From the NCBI GenBank assembly GCA_035771175.1, contig CM069590.1, forward strand, positions 59,993,997-60,057,996: a stretch of DNA of 64,000 nucleotides, given 5' to 3'. The DNA comes from Paratinospora sagittata (lineage: Eukaryota > Streptophyta > Magnoliopsida > Ranunculales > Menispermaceae). The stretch's first letter is position 1, and each line of letters begins with the position of its first letter. Position numbers and translations under genes: made by a program. This document shows positions 60,901-64,000 of the stretch, piece by piece. The notes under the pieces are model-generated. The model saw only the letters and a list, made by a program, of their open reading frames with translations, searched no databases and had not been told where the DNA came from.

Positions 60901-63900
60901 AGATGAAAGTAGCCAATATATTAATGCATTGAACATTATATCTGCAAATGGACTCCCTTCTCTACTCAGGTGTCTGGACCGCTTTGAAGGAAGGCAATCT
61001 GTTGTATCCGTGCTTTTAAGTTGTATGCGTGCAGACAGAAGTTGCAGGAATTTAGTAGCAAACAGAGCTGAGTTATCTCCTGTTCTTGAATTGTTTCATA
61101 GTGGAAATGACAATGTGAGAGGCATATGCATTCATTTTCTATCTGAGCTTGTTCGCTTAAACAGGTAAATAAATTTTCTCTTAATGTTTAAGATTATTTT
61201 TTTCATTTTCAATACTAGGTGAAACGTCACTGCTTCAAAGCAGCACACTTTTTATCTTTGATTTTGATAGCCTACAAGGAGGTAGAAAATATGCTAATAC
61301 CTTAAAACTAAAATCATTAACCTGCTTAGACAAACAAGTATAGGTTTGTCTCAGCATAAGCCAGTTTTGTGCTAGATAAGTGACTAGGGAAAGTGCAACA
61401 AGTCGAGTCCAATGCTCGTGTTTTTGTCATGCTTGCCCTTACCTTACTTGTTTGAATTTGGAAGGAACATTATTTCTCACTACCATGTTCACTTCTCAAA
61501 ACTCAACCATAGAATCATTATTGGCATTCAATATATTTGAGTTATTAGAATAATTATTGAACTCCATCAAATTCTATTTATTGGCAGAAAGAAAGCTCAT
61601 TGTTAACAAAAAGGACCAACAGATGTGAATACTTAAACTGAAAATGCAGTTACATTGATCTAAAACTAAAACTTGATGTAGATTCTTTATTTTTGATATT
61701 TAATCCCTTTATTGAATGCATCTTTTTTTTCTTTTTTTCTTTTTAATTAAATCAGCCTCTTTTCCTATAATTTACAATGGCTGGCTGTCAGTGCTCAATT
61801 TCATACAGTTATGATTCAAGGCACAGCAAAAATAATTCAGGTGTTGCAGACATGTGTGATATGTATATGAATTTAAATGGTTTTACTATTTCATTTTGGA
61901 GTCAACTCAAGGTCAAATTGTTGGGATCATGCTCTAATCATATGGTGTGACTCTTGTAGAAGTAGAACATGCAATCATCATCATATGCTAATAAGTTTAC
62001 TCCTATGGTGTCTCAGGAGGACATTGTGCAACCAGATTCTGCATATAATTAAAGACGGAGGAGCATTTAGTATGATGCATACCTTCCTTGTGTACCTTCA
62101 AATGGCTCCTATGGAGCAGCAACCTGCAATTGCCAATCTTCTTCTTCAGCTGGACCTCCTGGTTTACTCATTTTCTTCTTCAAGAACAGCAATAAATAGA
62201 ACTACATTTTTCAATTGCAAGTCAGTCCACCGCACCTTCTAATTACAGATCCCTACAATTGCATTTTTAGGTTGAACCTTGTAAGATGAGCATTTACAGG
62301 GAAGAAGCTATAGAGGCACTAATTGAAGCACTTCGTAAAAAGGAGTTCCCTATGTCTCAACGCATGGCTCTAGATGTACTTGGGTCTTTATCTGGGCATT
62401 TTACTGCCTCTGGAGACTCTCTTACTGAAGCCTGGCTACTCAAAATTGCAGGCTTTGATCAGCCTTACAATACTTTGATGAAGGCAGATAAACTGAAAGT
62501 ACAGGAACATGAACTGAGAGAATCGTTGGTAATAAAAACATATTCAGTCCATTTTGCGTTTTTTGGTCTTTCCAAACTCTCTCCTTTGTTGACTAACATA
62601 TTAAAACAGGAAGCTGAAGAGAAGGCAGTGATTTCATGGGAAAAGCGTGTCACATTTTTTCTATGCAACCATGAACATGGATCTATTTTCAAAGCTTTAG
62701 AAGAATGCCTTACGAGCAACTCTTTGGAGATGGCAAAATCTTGCCTTGTCATTGCTACATGGCTTACACACATGCTCACTTATCTGCCTAATACTGGTGC
62801 AAGAGATACCGCACGGAATTGCTTACTTGGCCAATTTATAAATGTTCTCCAATCATCCAGAAACCTAGAGGAGAAGGTTCTTGCGACCCTTTCTTTGAAA
62901 AGCTTCATTAATGATCAGGGTAACGGAATTCAATGTGCAAAAAACTAATTTTCGAGTTAGCATTGAACAATTTTTTGTTCTCATCTATACAAGCATATAT
63001 TGATTCATGTATTAATGTTCCCAGAAGCACTTAAAGAACTTGGAACGTATGCAAAAAGCATATGCAAATCCTTGAGGAAGCTTAAAAGGAGCTCAGTGGT
63101 GGTTGCAGACATACTGAAAGCTCTCATGAACTTATCTTCTGTTAATGCAGTGAGTGGACAACCATGCATTTTCTTGATCCCTACAAAATAGATCAACTGA
63201 TTCTTGAGTTGTGTTGTCTTAACTATTTCAGGTAGATCTGTGGTCGTGTGCTGAGGCAACTGAGATAGATTTAGGTAATAATGGGGAAGTTCTGTCCTTG
63301 GTACATTTTAACAGTCGGGTTTTTAGCAGCCATTCTGATGGGAGTATAAAGGTATAGTGTAAATCTCTAGCCTCTCTTTCTCTCCCTTGACTTCGTGTTA
63401 TACCAATGTCATGAAAGAGATTATTGCAAGCATCTATTCACCAGATACAACAATGTTGCCGATTAGATATAAATCTGTTAGGGGAATTATCTTATTGTTT
63501 TGTATCTAGGTGTGGGATGCTGGGAAGAGGACGTTAAGATTGATTCAAGAAGTTCGTGAGCATACCAAGTCGGTAACGTGCCTTTTCATTCCAACTTCAG
63601 GTGACAAGTTATACAGTGGGTCGCTAGACAAAACAATTCGTGTAAGTCTTGATGCATAGCCAGTCACCATGTAAAAGCACGTGTCTTGTTGGTTTATACC
63701 AATTTTATTTTGGTCTCCTGAAGCGTCAGGATTAATTATCAGATCAATTTTAGCTTTTCAAGCAACTTTCAACATCAAGATACTTTTCAATTCCAATGAG
63801 CTTGAGAAAAGGGTGATCCAGCATAAAATGTGCAGAATATTTCATGTAGTGTATGAGACATGATTTAGATAATTAGTTTCACTTAGGCATAATAGGAAAG

Positions 63901-64000
63901 TTTGGTATGCGAGGAGGTTTGGACTGCATCATAAGTAATTGAAATAAAATGAGCTACTCCGGTCATATAATTAGGATTTTGTTTCTCATTTACATTATTG
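57920..64000 (+). CDS. LIN/CERBERUS-type U-box E3 ligase with WD40 repeats, 3' end outside window
   Basis: Eleven exons: 57920-58857, 58966-59026, 59171-59551, 59674-59756, 59884-61164, 62017-62161, 62271-62528, 62610-62919, 63025-63149, 63232-63351 and 63510-63641, about 1278 codons in phase; more follow to the right. The N-terminal conserved region (DQKDIVRFLI, INKEQRILHKEQCAERLAAE, YSDQAVLANLDWG, VDFAPELWKALFLPHMSSI) is diagnostic. A U-box at residues about 516-590 (DFVCSITSQLFCDPVTLETG, TYERRAIQEWL, CPITRQPL) recruits E2 enzymes. An armadillo-like helical region follows, then the first WD40 units (SSHSDGSIKVWD, SGSLDKTIR). In legumes LIN/CERBERUS is nuclear or membrane-associated and needed for infection-thread growth and mycorrhiza. 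The ATG follows an in-frame TTG stretch; MAGNSKF matches the family start. Whether this is the symbiotic orthologue or a paralogue cannot be decided here. Confidence 0.93.

Overview
The window is plant nuclear DNA, most likely from a woody eudicot. The genes have many short introns with GT..AG ends. The genes are plant-specific (PSK SIMULATOR, NIPA magnesium transporter, plant eIF4B, Ole e 1/extensin-like protein, LIN/CERBERUS-type U-box protein). Spacers are AT-rich and full of LTR-retrotransposon and LINE debris. The species cannot be fixed from the sequence alone. Exon limits below were worked out by hand from splice sites, reading phase and family conservation.

Layout. 1-1444: 5' end of a minus-strand Ty1/copia element (LTR, primer-binding site, minisatellite leader, start of gag) lying where the last exon of an amidase gene should be. 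1583-17942: three tandem amidase-signature genes, all minus strand. Copy 1 lacks its last exon in the window. Copy 2 is complete (520 aa). Copy 3 is a pseudogene: exon 2 is deleted, and it carries small indels, a stop codon and a 5.2-kb copia element inside exon 5. Copies 2 and 3 belong to a tandem segmental duplication that also carried a tRNA-Val(AAC) gene; one tRNA copy is nearly whole and the other has lost its anticodon arm. A LINE 3' fragment with a poly-A tail sits in the second unit.

18896-47790 holds five minus-strand genes: a GPI-anchored bulb-lectin-like protein, a PSK SIMULATOR protein (12 coding exons, 621 aa), an Ole e 1/extensin-family cell-wall protein (3 exons, 310 aa), an eIF4B-like factor (one large exon plus a proposed 46-nt last exon 3 kb away) and a NIPA-type Mg2+ transporter (9 exons, 333 aa). 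48-52.8 kb is mainly transposon remnants. 52843-53361 is an intronless cytosolic cyclophilin. 53.4-56.8 kb is spacer with a striking array of six 24-bp dyad-symmetric repeats on a 34-bp pitch. From 57920 to the right edge, on the plus strand, are the first 11 coding exons (about 1278 codons) of a LIN/CERBERUS-type U-box/WD40 E3 ligase, the family needed for rhizobial and mycorrhizal infection in legumes.

The host genes look like ordinary independent plant genes, not a pathway cluster. The most informative parts are the amidase array with its layered duplications and insertions, and the unexplained palindrome array upstream of the LIN-type gene.
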